Positions 14,629 through 22,039 of a stretch of DNA of 23,873 nucleotides are shown piece by piece. A program made the position numbers and the translations under genes. The stretch spans positions 1-23,873 of the forward strand of contig JACZVU010000021.1 in NCBI GenBank assembly GCA_022572485.1. Reading direction: 5' to 3'. The notes under the pieces were generated by a model. That model had not been told where the DNA came from. It saw only the letters and a list, made by a program, of their open reading frames with translations, and searched no databases. Position 1 is the stretch's first letter, and each line of letters starts with the position of its first letter. This DNA is from Myxococcales bacterium. GTDB lineage: Bacteria; Myxococcota_A; UBA9160; SMWR01.

Positions 14629-15506
14629 AACTATCCTTTGATGTGTTCCGAGTTATATCCGTTATTGTTCTTATTGATCATAACCAGACGATTTGGGCCG
14701 GAGCCGCCAGAGACACCCACCAAATCTCCGGAAGTCCTTCCGGGTCATCTCCAAGCATTCGTGCCATCGAAACGGATCGGACATGGGGGGCTTTCGGGCC
14801 GCCAAATCTATGCACACTCACCTGCCGGCGGCGCGCTGCCGTGAGAACCAAGATGCCGGTGACATCCGTATATTATCATATTTCATTTGGCAGGAGTGAT
14901 GGCAGATCCGCTGCAGCGCCTCCCAATTTCGCCTGTTGGGGACAGAAATCTTGTCCAAGCGCTGGCGTTATCGGGGTGCGGAGGATGCTGGTGCCGTCGC
15001 TCCTCTTCTGATTCTGCGGTTCGGCGACAAGAGGTCTTTGCCGACTCTGCTAGGTGGACCAGAGACGGGGTTCCGGGTCAGGGCCTGAGAAAAAGAGCAC
15101 CCGACTGGACCCATCATGGGGTCAAGCTCGATGTCTCTTTTCGGTGTCGAATGGTGCAGCTGAGATGGAGCAAACGCTTCGGGCGGTCAGGACAATGCGT
15201 TCAAATCAAAAGCCTGGCCGCGCCACCAGCCAGGCCCCTGGGCCCCGCCAGCAAAAGCCCACTCAAGAGAAAACGGCCCCGGCGGGCCAGCCCATCGCCG
15301 CCGAGCCCCTCGGGGGTTCGCTCGGATCCCCCCTTCCACCCGGACTGCGACTGTGGTATCCCTCCGCCTCCGGCGGGACCGATCTGCGGGCTCGCCACTG
15401 GACCCTTGCCTCAGCTTCCGGCGGTGAGCGCGCACCCGGCGCCTTACCGGTAGATCGGCAGCTCGGGATCTGACCCGCGGGTTGGACCTGTCCACGAGGA
15501 GGAAGC
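14629..15506. other. Gene-poor region between the MFS gene and rpsF
   Basis: Nearly 0.9 kb with no ORF I trust. Up to about 14690 it shares the low GC of the MFS gene and must hold that gene's promoter. From about 14695 it is GC-rich, with a short AT-rich patch at 14868-14888 (TATATTATCATATTTCATTT). Reading frames present are short, lack ribosome binding sites, and have Arg/Ser/Pro-rich shadow composition. A terminator-like hairpin facing minus lies at 15208-15235. The rpsF promoter should be in the last 200 bases, but no clear -35/-10 is visible. Some of it may be decayed gene sequence. Confidence 0.55.
15208..15235 (-). terminator. Terminator-like hairpin facing the minus strand
   Basis: GCCTGGC (15212-15218) and GCCAGGC (15229-15235) form a perfect 7-bp GC-rich stem with a 10-base loop. 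Read on the minus strand the stem is followed by TTTTGATTTGA, the shape of an intrinsic terminator. No minus-strand gene precedes it, as rpsF lies on the other strand. It would stop antisense transcription from rpsF or be left over from a lost gene. Confidence 0.35.
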
Positions 15507-16139
15507 GTGCGGGAATACGAAACCACTCTGATCATCCAACCGGAGATCTCCGACGAGGGGGTCGGCGCCCTGCAGGAGCGCCTGGATGCCACCCTCGAGG
15601 GCTTCGGGACGACCCGACTGCTCTACGACGATCTCGGCAAGCGCCGTCTCGCCTACGAGATCCAGAATTTCCAGAAGGGGCGCTACGTGATGCTCCGATT
15701 CCTCGATGACGGATCGAACATCAAGGGCCTCGAGCGCGCGCTCGGACTCGAAGACTCGATCATTCGCTTCCTCACTGTGCAAGTCAGCGATGCTGTCGAA
15801 GACGTCGCGGCACGGAAGGCCGAGGCCGTCGAGGAAGAGCGGATTCGGGCCGAGAAAGCTGCCGAGCGCGCCGCCCGCGAAGCTGAAGAAACCGCACGGC
15901 AGCAGGCAGAAGCTGCGGAGGCCGAAAAACGCGCGGCCGCAGAACGCGAAGCGGCTGCCGCTGACAAACCGGAAGAGACATCCGAAGACGCTGAAACGGC
16001 TACGCCGGTAGCGGCCAAGGGCAAAGCGGCTGCCGACGGCAAGCCGAAAGAAACATCCAAAGATGCTGAAACGGCCGCGCCGGTAGCGGCCGAGGGCAAA
16101 GCGGCTGAAGCTGTCGCTGCCAAAGAGGTGGCAGGATGA
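15507..16139 (+). CDS. rpsF: 30S ribosomal protein S6 with long charged tail
   Basis: A 210-residue bS6. Residues 1 to about 100 are the normal S6 fold: [39 protein letters not shown] and [20 protein letters not shown]. Residues about 101-150 form an Ala/Glu/Arg coiled-coil-like helix. Residues about 151-210 are a Lys/Glu/Ala/Pro-rich tail containing a 25-residue tandem duplication. Ordinary S6 has 95-135 residues, so this one is unusually long. S6 pairs with S18 on the platform of the small subunit. The GTG at 15507 has a strong GAGGAGG ribosome binding site 5-6 nt upstream. The stop overlaps rpsR (ATGA), coupling the two partners. Confidence 0.97.
   Translation: MREYETTLIIQPEISDEGVGALQERLDATLEGFGTTRLLYDDLGKRRLAYEIQNFQKGRYVMLRFLDDGSNIKGLERALGLEDSIIRFLTVQVSDAVEDVAARKAEAVEEERIRAEKAAERAAREAEETARQQAEAAEAEKRAAAEREAAAADKPEETSEDAETATPVAAKGKAAADGKPKETSKDAETAAPVAAEGKAAEAVAAKEVAG
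15963..16106 (+). repeat. 75-bp imperfect tandem duplication in the rpsF tail
   Basis: Two in-frame units start at about 15978 and 16053, exactly 75 nt (25 codons) apart. They encode [18 protein letters not shown] and [19 protein letters not shown] related Lys-Pro-Glu lead precedes each unit. The second copy diverges after about 54 nt. The DNA stays very similar at silent sites, pointing to a recent duplication of a disordered tail. Confidence 0.85.
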
Positions 16140-16486
16140 GTGCACCCTCAGGCTCCGGCGGGTATCGGCGAGACCGAGAGGATCGCGACGAGCGGAAAGA
16201 ATCGACGGTCAAAAGCCGCCTGCGTGCGCGCGCGCGCAAGAAGGCTCGAAAGCAAAACAAGAGGGGCGGTTTCCTGCGCCGAAAAGTCTGCCGCTTCTGC
16301 GCGGACTCGAGCTTGCAGATCGACTACAAGGACGCGAAGGCATTGCGCCTGTTCACGACCGAGATCGGCAAGATGATCCCGCGGCGGATTTCGGGGAACT
16401 GCGCGAAACACCAGCGCCAACTCGCGGGGGCCATCAAGCGCGCGCGCCACATCGCAATCATGCCCTTCGCCGGGCACGGCATCTAG
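16136..16486 (+). CDS. rpsR: 30S ribosomal protein S18 with basic N-terminal extension
   Basis: A 116-residue bS18; typical members have 70-95. The core from about residue 46 is classic: [40 protein letters not shown] and [12 protein letters not shown]. Cys52, Cys55 and Cys89 are retained, suggesting a zinc-binding (C+) form. The first 45 residues are an Arg/Lys-rich and Gly-rich extension ([17 protein letters not shown], then [18 protein letters not shown]), probably disordered and rRNA-contacting. The ATG overlaps the rpsF stop by 4 nt, which fixes the start and explains the extension as real. rplI follows after 13 bp. Confidence 0.97.
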   Translation: MSAPSGSGGYRRDREDRDERKESTVKSRLRARARKKARKQNKRGGFLRRKVCRFCADSSLQIDYKDAKALRLFTTEIGKMIPRRISGNCAKHQRQLAGAIKRARHIAIMPFAGHGI

Positions 16487-16499
16487 GAGGCCAGGAACG

Positions 16500-16955
16500 A
16501 TGCGCCAGGTCAAGGTCATCCTGCGCGAAGTCGTTCAGGGCCTCGGTGAGGTCGGCGATGTCGTGGGCGTCAAGGTCGGCTACGCGCGCAATTATCTGCT
16601 CCCTCAGGGGAAGGCGTTGCTCGCCACCGAATCGAAGGTTCGGGAACTCGAGCACCACAAACGCGTCGTCGGCGAAGAGGCCGCGCGGAACCTGAAGGAC
16701 CTCAAGGCGTTGCGCGACCGGCTCGAGTCCGTCGCGCTCGAAGTCACGGCGCGCGTGGGCGAGGAGGGCAAGCTGTTCGGATCCATCACGACGGCCCATA
16801 TCGCGGAGCTACTCGCCAAAAAGGGCTACAAGATCGACCGGCGCAAGATCAACCTCAGCGAGCCGCTCCGAGAGGCCGGAGACCACATCGTGCCGATTCG
16901 CTTGCAGCGCGATCTCACAGCCAAGGTTGCTCTCAAGATCAGCGCCGAGAGCTGA
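16500..16955 (+). CDS. rplI: 50S ribosomal protein L9
   Basis: A 151-residue bL9 of normal length. The N-terminal domain has the signature VILREVVQGLGEVGDVVGVK followed by GYARNYLLPQGKAL, which binds 23S rRNA. A long connecting helix (residues about 43-75) leads to the C-terminal domain with LFGSITTAHIAELL and IDRRKINLSEPLREAGDHIV. AGGAGG at 16485-16490 overlaps the rpsR stop region and serves the ATG at 16500. The order rpsF - rpsR - rplI - dnaB is conserved in many bacteria. Confidence 0.98.
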   Translation: MRQVKVILREVVQGLGEVGDVVGVKVGYARNYLLPQGKALLATESKVRELEHHKRVVGEEAARNLKDLKALRDRLESVALEVTARVGEEGKLFGSITTAHIAELLAKKGYKIDRRKINLSEPLREAGDHIVPIRLQRDLTAKVALKISAES

Positions 16956-17041
16956 ACACCGCATCGGCGTCGCGATTTCCAAGCCGCTGCGCGCTTTGCT
17001 GCTGTACAATGAGTCTACAATCGCCGACAGAGGGGGGCGGC

Positions 17042-18502
17042 GTGGCAAAGACCCGCAACTCGCGAAATGAGCACCGTGGCCATCTCGAAGCGAGCAGCAC
17101 GGACGGCCATCGGATTCCGCCCCACGACCTCGAAGCCGAGAAGGCGGTTTTATCGGCGCTACTCCTCGACAACGATGCGATCCACTCCATCTACATGGAG
17201 GTCGTACCCGAGGACTTCTACCACCCCGCCCACCGCCAACTCTATCTCTCGATGCTCACCCTCAAGGATTCGAATCGCCCGGTCGACCTCCACACCCTCG
17301 CCGATTACCTGAACAGCCAGAAGACGCTCGATGCCATCGGCGGCCCGGTCTTCCTCGCCGAAATCGCGGACTACGAGGCGTCCGCTGCCAACGTCGTTCA
17401 CCACGCGCGGATCGTTCGCGACAAAAGCGTCAAGCGCAGCCTGATCTCGGTCGCAACGGAGATCGTCGAATCCGGCTTCGACCAAGCCGACTCTGCAGAC
17501 CAGCTGCTCGACTCAGCGGAATCCAAGATTTTCGAGATCGGGCAACAAAAGGCGCGCACCACGTTCCGCAGCCTGCACGACGAGATGAACGAAGCCCTCG
17601 ATTACGTCGAGATGCTGATTCAACGCAGCGGAGAACTCACTGGGGTGCCTACCGACTTCAAAGATTTTGACGAGATCACCGGCGGACTCCAGCCCGGTGA
17701 ACTCATCGTAATCGCCTCGCGGCCCAGCATGGGCAAGACAGCCCTCGCGCTCAACATCGCGCGCAACGCGGCCGTCGAGCACGGCAAGAAAATCGCCATC
17801 TTTTCGCTGGAGATGACCAAACGCGCACTCGCACTCCGCTTGCTTGCGTCGGAGGCGAGCATTGACTTCTCCGGGTTTCGCAAGGGGTTCGGTCGGCCGG
17901 AGGATCTCCGCAAACTCACACAAGCGGGCGGGGTACTCGCAGACGCCAACATCTGGATTGACGACAGTGGTCTGATCACCATCCTCGAGATCAAAGCGAA
18001 ATGCCGGCGTCTCGCATCGCAGCGAGGTCTCGACCTGGTGATCGTCGACTACCTCCAGCTGGCTCATGGCGACAAACCGAACCAGCGCAAGGATCTCGAG
18101 ATCGCCGAAATCAGCCATGGCCTCAAAGCCCTCGCGAAGGAACTCGACATTCCGGTCATCGCACTCTCACAGCTCAACCGAGGACCCGAACAGCGCGACC
18201 CAGACAAGCGGCGCCCGAACATGGGCGACCTACGAGAGTCGGGTGCCATCGAGCAGGATGCCGACGTAATCGCCTTCATCTATCGCGATGAGGTCTACAA
18301 TCCCACCGAAGAGAACCACGGCATCGCGGAATTGATCATCGCCAAGCAGCGCAACGGACCGACGGGCACGATAAAGCTGCAGTTCAACGCCCGCTACGCG
18401 CACTTCCGCGATCTCGCCGAAGGACCGGGCAGATCATCCGAGCGCTCCAGTGTACCCGGACACAATAGCGGCTATGTCGCGCCCGAAGACGACATCTTCT
18501 AG
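17042..18502 (+). CDS. dnaB: Replicative DNA helicase DnaB
   Basis: A 486-residue hexameric helicase that unwinds DNA at the replication fork. The N-terminal primase-interacting domain begins RIPPHDLEAEKAVLSALLLD. The RecA-like ATPase domain carries Walker A ASRPSMGKTALALNIA (Gly231, Lys232, Thr233), Walker B LDLVIVDYLQL, and the late motifs SQLNRGPEQR and LRESGAIEQDADVIAFIYRD. No intein is present. The GTG at 17042 was chosen because AGAGG lies 8 nt upstream. An ATG at 17009 would add 11 residues but has no ribosome binding site. The stop at 18502 is directly followed by the ldcA GTG, with no spacing. Confidence 0.97.
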   Translation: MAKTRNSRNEHRGHLEASSTDGHRIPPHDLEAEKAVLSALLLDNDAIHSIYMEVVPEDFYHPAHRQLYLSMLTLKDSNRPVDLHTLADYLNSQKTLDAIGGPVFLAEIADYEASAANVVHHARIVRDKSVKRSLISVATEIVESGFDQADSADQLLDSAESKIFEIGQQKARTTFRSLHDEMNEALDYVEMLIQRSGELTGVPTDFKDFDEITGGLQPGELIVIASRPSMGKTALALNIARNAAVEHGKKIAIFSLEMTKRALALRLLASEASIDFSGFRKGFGRPEDLRKLTQAGGVLADANIWIDDSGLITILEIKAKCRRLASQRGLDLVIVDYLQLAHGDKPNQRKDLEIAEISHGLKALAKELDIPVIALSQLNRGPEQRDPDKRRPNMGDLRESGAIEQDADVIAFIYRDEVYNPTEENHGIAELIIAKQRNGPTGTIKLQFNARYAHFRDLAEGPGRSSERSSVPGHNSGYVAPEDDIF

Positions 18503-19423
18503 GTGTCTCGCTTGCGCAAACCCCGGGCCCTGAGAAGGGGCGCGGTATTGGGAATCGCCGCTCCCGGCGGACCTGTGGATCGCGAGCAACTACAAGCGGG
18601 TGAGTCGCTGCTGCGCGCGGCGGGTTTCGAGGTCTACCGGAGAGACGACCTGTTCGCGCGCGACGGCTATCTGGCCGGCGACGATGCGCGTCGGGCTGCC
18701 GAACTCATGGAACTCGTCAACAACCCCGATATCGCCGGAATCATCTGTGCCCGCGGCGGCTACGGCTGTGATCGAATCCTTCCCATGCTCGATGCCAGAG
18801 CCTTCCGCCAAGCCGCCAAGCCGTTGGTGGGCTACAGCGACATCACGGCCTTGCTGCTGTGGCAACACCGCTGCGCGGGGCTGATGGGATTCCACGGCCC
18901 GATGCTCGACCACGGTGCGGCTCTGGATCGCGCTGCGCTCGATCATCTGATCCAGCAATTGACCGGGGAGGGCGCGCTTCCGTTGACGCTCCGCGGCCGG
19001 GCGCTCGTCGGCGGCCGAGCAACAGGACGCATCATCGGCGGCTCGCTCACGCTGCTGGCCGCGAGCATCGGTTCGCCATGGGAATTCGATACCCGCGGCG
19101 CCATCCTGTTGATCGAAGATGTCGGCGAACGACCCTATCGGATCGATCGCATGTTGCAGCAGCTTCGCGCCGCGGGAAAATTCGAACGCTTGGCAGCGGT
19201 GGGCGTCGGGAACTTCGAGGGCTGCATGGACGAGCGTTATCCACAGCCCAACGTGGATACCGTGATCGAGAATGCTCTGCGCCCGCTGGGTGTTCCGATC
19301 GTGACCGGCCTCCCCTTCGGCCACGTCAAGGTAAACTGCGCGTGGCCAATGGGCGGACGCGCTACCATCGACGGCGCGAGCGGAGAATTGCAGCTGCTCG
19401 AGTGGGGGGTTGGTCCGTCGTGA
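18503..19423 (+). CDS. ldcA: LD-carboxypeptidase, peptidase family S66
   Basis: A 306-residue enzyme that removes the terminal D-Ala from muropeptide tetrapeptides in the cytoplasm. This yields tripeptides fit for reuse in cell-wall recycling. The S66 Ser-Glu-His triad is present: Ser112 in VGYSDITALLLW, Glu205 in LLIEDVGERPYRIDRM and His274 in LPFGHVKVN. An N-terminal IAAPGGPVD and ICARGGYGCDRILP are also typical. The GTG at 18503 follows the dnaB stop without a gap, and the stop overlaps the next gene by 4 nt. The neighbouring serine hydrolase and mpl form a coherent recycling set. There is no signal peptide, as expected. Confidence 0.95.
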   Translation: MSRLRKPRALRRGAVLGIAAPGGPVDREQLQAGESLLRAAGFEVYRRDDLFARDGYLAGDDARRAAELMELVNNPDIAGIICARGGYGCDRILPMLDARAFRQAAKPLVGYSDITALLLWQHRCAGLMGFHGPMLDHGAALDRAALDHLIQQLTGEGALPLTLRGRALVGGRATGRIIGGSLTLLAASIGSPWEFDTRGAILLIEDVGERPYRIDRMLQQLRAAGKFERLAAVGVGNFEGCMDERYPQPNVDTVIENALRPLGVPIVTGLPFGHVKVNCAWPMGGRATIDGASGELQLLEWGVGPS

Positions 19424-20577
19424 AATGGAGTGCGGTCCGGCGCAAGCTGGAGCGGATGGACCGGTCGATCGACAAGGCCATCGCGCGTGCCGAAATTCCG
19501 GGTGCCGTCGTCGGTGCGCGAGTACCCAAAAACGGCGAAACCCTCGAACACTTTTCCGAGCGCGGACTCGCGGTGCTACAGCCCGAGCGAATCCCCATGA
19601 CGAGGCGGACGATCTTCGACCTCGCATCGCTCACCAAGCCCCTCGCGACGACCACTGCAATCCTGTTACTCGTCGACGAAGGTGCGGTCGAGCTCGATGC
19701 CCCGGTCGCCAAGTACCTACCGCTCTTTTCCGAACGAGACAAAGGAGCGGTTACGATCCGACACCTCCTCAGCCATTCTTCGGGTCTGAAACCGTGGCGG
19801 GCGTATCACGAGATGCTTCTCCAGAAAGAACGCAAGACCGGCGAGACGTTGATCGGGTCTCCAGAGACACGCGCGTACGTCATCGATCGAACCATCCGTT
19901 CGGCGCTGGTACACGAACCCGGCGAAGCTGCGGTCTACGGTGATCTCGATTTCATCGTGCTCGGTGCAGTCATCGAAGCGGTTGGCAGTCAACGCCTCGA
20001 CGATTTCTGTCGCGAGCGAATCTTCGGACCACTCGATATGCCTGACACCTTCTTCATTCCGATCGGGCGCGACGCGCCACTCCTGCCGGAGCCCACGAAA
20101 CGCCGCATCGCAGCCACCGAAAACTGTCCTTGGCGGGACCGCATTCTCTGGGGGGAAGTGCACGACCCGAACGCTTCGGTCATGGGCGGCGTGGCCGGAC
20201 ACGCCGGCCTCTTCTCGACGGTCGACGATGTCGTGAAATTCGGCCAGATCCTCATCGACGTCTGGCACGGACGCAGCGAGGCGCTTCCCAGAGGCACCTT
20301 GCGTCAATTTCTGAGCCGCCAGAACCTGCCTGCCTCGTCCGGTTGGACGCTTGGATGGGATACCCCGACGGAGGGAGCATCGTCCTCGGGGAAATATTTT
20401 TCGAAGACTTCGGTGGGGCACCTGGGCTTCACCGGCACCTCTCTTTGGATCGATCTCGACCGCGAGGTCGTGATCGCCTTGTTGACGAATCGCGTGCACC
20501 TGATCGCCAAGAAGAGCCGCTTTGAGCTGCGCCCGATCGTGCACGACGCGATCATCGAAGCTTTCGAGGCGGGCTAG
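19420..20577 (+). CDS. Serine hydrolase of the class C beta-lactamase/PBP fold
   Basis: A 385-residue protein of the Beta-lactamase family (Pfam PF00144 type). The nucleophile motif SxxK is Ser70-Leu-Thr-Lys73 in FDLASLTKPLATTT. The second motif is Tyr173-Gly-Asp175. The third is probably His334-Leu-Gly336 in GHLGFTGT. The stretch GEVHDPNASVMGGVAGHAGL resembles serine-hydrolase domains that in Bacteroidetes are fused to NagZ-like GH3 enzymes. There is no signal peptide, so it should be cytoplasmic, unlike periplasmic AmpC. The GTG at 19420 overlaps the ldcA stop (GTGA). Being locked between ldcA and mpl, it is likely to act on muropeptides or a related ester/amide. Its reaction is not known. 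Confidence 0.88.
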   Translation: MKWSAVRRKLERMDRSIDKAIARAEIPGAVVGARVPKNGETLEHFSERGLAVLQPERIPMTRRTIFDLASLTKPLATTTAILLLVDEGAVELDAPVAKYLPLFSERDKGAVTIRHLLSHSSGLKPWRAYHEMLLQKERKTGETLIGSPETRAYVIDRTIRSALVHEPGEAAVYGDLDFIVLGAVIEAVGSQRLDDFCRERIFGPLDMPDTFFIPIGRDAPLLPEPTKRRIAATENCPWRDRILWGEVHDPNASVMGGVAGHAGLFSTVDDVVKFGQILIDVWHGRSEALPRGTLRQFLSRQNLPASSGWTLGWDTPTEGASSSGKYFSKTSVGHLGFTGTSLWIDLDREVVIALLTNRVHLIAKKSRFELRPIVHDAIIEAFEAG

Positions 20578-20578
20578 T

Positions 20579-22039
20579 GTGAGCGAGACGCCGCGACACG
20601 TTCACTTCGTCGCAATCGGCGGTACCGGGATGGGATCGTTGGCGGGCCTTCTCGCAGCCCGCGGGATCCGGGTCACCGGATCAGACGACACCCTCTACCC
20701 GCCGATGAGCACGCTGCTCGAACAATGGAACATCCCGGTGCACTCAGAATTTCGGCCGGAGCACGTGCTCGACCCGCGCCCGGATTGGGTCGTGATCGGA
20801 AATGTAGTTCGGCCCGACAACCCCGAGGCGCGGGCTGCGATCGACGAAGGCTTACCGGTTCTGTCGTTTCCGGATGCTCTCTACCGACTCGCGATCGCGG
20901 GAAAACACCCGGTGGTGGTTTCCGGAACCCACGGCAAGACGACCACCACGAGCCTCATCGCAGCGCTGCTGCACGAAACCGGACGGGACCCGTCACTGCT
21001 CGTCGGCGGCTACTCTCACGATTTCGGGGGTAGTTTTCGCGAAGGCCAGGGTGACCATTTCGTCGTCGAGGGAGACGAATACGACACCGCTTTCTTCGAC
21101 AAGACCCCAAAATTTCTCCACTACGGCGCGCGCACACTGCTGATTACATCCATCGAGTTCGATCACGCGGACATTTATCGCGACCTCGATCACATCAAAG
21201 AGGCATTTCGGAAGCTGGTCGAGAACATGCCCCCCGATGGGACGATCGTCGCAGCCCTCGCCCATCCAGGTGTTCGCGATGTGATCTCGGGCGCGCCCTG
21301 TCGGGTCGTCGGATATGGCGTCGAGGGTGAAAGCCTCGACTGGTCTTGTGCAGCCCTGGAAGCCGAACCGAACGGAACCCACTTCGACATCCTGATCGAC
21401 GAAAAGCGAGTCGCGAGGGCTTTCGTTCCGCTGTTCGGAAGATTCAACATCGAAAATGCCCTCGGTGCGCTCGCCACGACGGCTGTGCTGGGTGTCCCTC
21501 TCGACGCCGCAAAAGAGGCGCTCGCAACCTTCAAGGGCATCAAGCGCCGACAGGAATTGCGGGGCGAGGAGCGCGGTGTCGCGGTGATCGATGATTTCGC
21601 CCACCACCCCACAGCCGTTCGCGGTTCCATCGGCGCGCTTCATCAGCGCTTCGCGGATCGTCGCCTCATTGCGGTATTCGAGCCGCGCACCAATACCAAC
21701 CGGCGGGCGGTCTTCCAGAAAGACTACGCGCAGTCATTCGACGGCGCAGATCGGGTCATCATCCGATCCGTTCCCGAAAGACCCCTCTACAGTGCAACGG
21801 GGCCGGTCGAGGAGTTCTTCTCATCGGAGAAGCTCGTTGCAGACCTTGGCGAGCGCGGCGTACCCGCGACGTGCTGCGATAGCGTGGAGGAAATCATCGA
21901 GCAGTTAACGGCCGAGTGCAGATCGGGCGACGTGGTCTTGTGCATGAGCAACGGCTCATTCGACAACATCTGGCAACGCCTGCTCGACGCGCTGCGTGAC
22001 TCCGCGGAAGCATCGGACCGTCAATCGCTGCACGAGTAG
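20579..22039 (+). CDS. mpl: UDP-MurNAc:L-Ala-gamma-D-Glu-meso-DAP ligase
   Basis: A 486-residue Mur ligase that attaches recycled tripeptide directly to UDP-MurNAc, bypassing MurC, D and E. The N-terminal UDP-binding domain starts HFVAIGGTGMGSLAGLLAAR. The ATP P-loop is GTHGKTTTT at 116-124. The Mpl-specific EGDEYDTAFFDK at 164-175 separates it from MurC. FGRFNIENALGALA and VIDDFAHHPTAVRG belong to the central and C-terminal domains. The GTG at 20579 begins one base after the preceding stop (TAGTGTG) and starts at the usual family point; no strong ribosome binding site, so coupling is likely. It implies a meso-DAP peptidoglycan. Its 3' end overlaps thiD by 19 nt. Confidence 0.96.
   Translation: MSETPRHVHFVAIGGTGMGSLAGLLAARGIRVTGSDDTLYPPMSTLLEQWNIPVHSEFRPEHVLDPRPDWVVIGNVVRPDNPEARAAIDEGLPVLSFPDALYRLAIAGKHPVVVSGTHGKTTTTSLIAALLHETGRDPSLLVGGYSHDFGGSFREGQGDHFVVEGDEYDTAFFDKTPKFLHYGARTLLITSIEFDHADIYRDLDHIKEAFRKLVENMPPDGTIVAALAHPGVRDVISGAPCRVVGYGVEGESLDWSCAALEAEPNGTHFDILIDEKRVARAFVPLFGRFNIENALGALATTAVLGVPLDAAKEALATFKGIKRRQELRGEERGVAVIDDFAHHPTAVRGSIGALHQRFADRRLIAVFEPRTNTNRRAVFQKDYAQSFDGADRVIIRSVPERPLYSATGPVEEFFSSEKLVADLGERGVPATCCDSVEEIIEQLTAECRSGDVVLCMSNGSFDNIWQRLLDALRDSAEASDRQSLHE

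Noticed and set aside
14671..14784. A 37-codon minus-strand frame (MSDPFRWHECLEMTRKDFRR...) upstream of the MFS gene.
   Set aside because: The residue mix looks protein-like but there is no SD and no known match, and it sits in the likely MFS promoter region.
13199..14784. ATGTCCGAT at 13200-13208 and inverted at 14776-14784, a possible pair of IS termini bracketing the MFS gene.
   Set aside because: A 9-bp match between two regions of several hundred bases is expected by chance, and neither end shows longer terminal repeats or a target duplication.
14911..15089. An open stretch reading GTEILSKRWRYRGAEDAGAV and onwards to a TGA near 15089.
   Set aside because: It has no start codon context, begins after an in-frame stop, and resembles no family; at best a decayed fragment.
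16998..17041. ATG at 17009 as the dnaB start.
   Set aside because: No ribosome binding site precedes it, while GTG 17042 has AGAGG at 8 nt and gives the usual N-terminal length. It remains a possible alternative.
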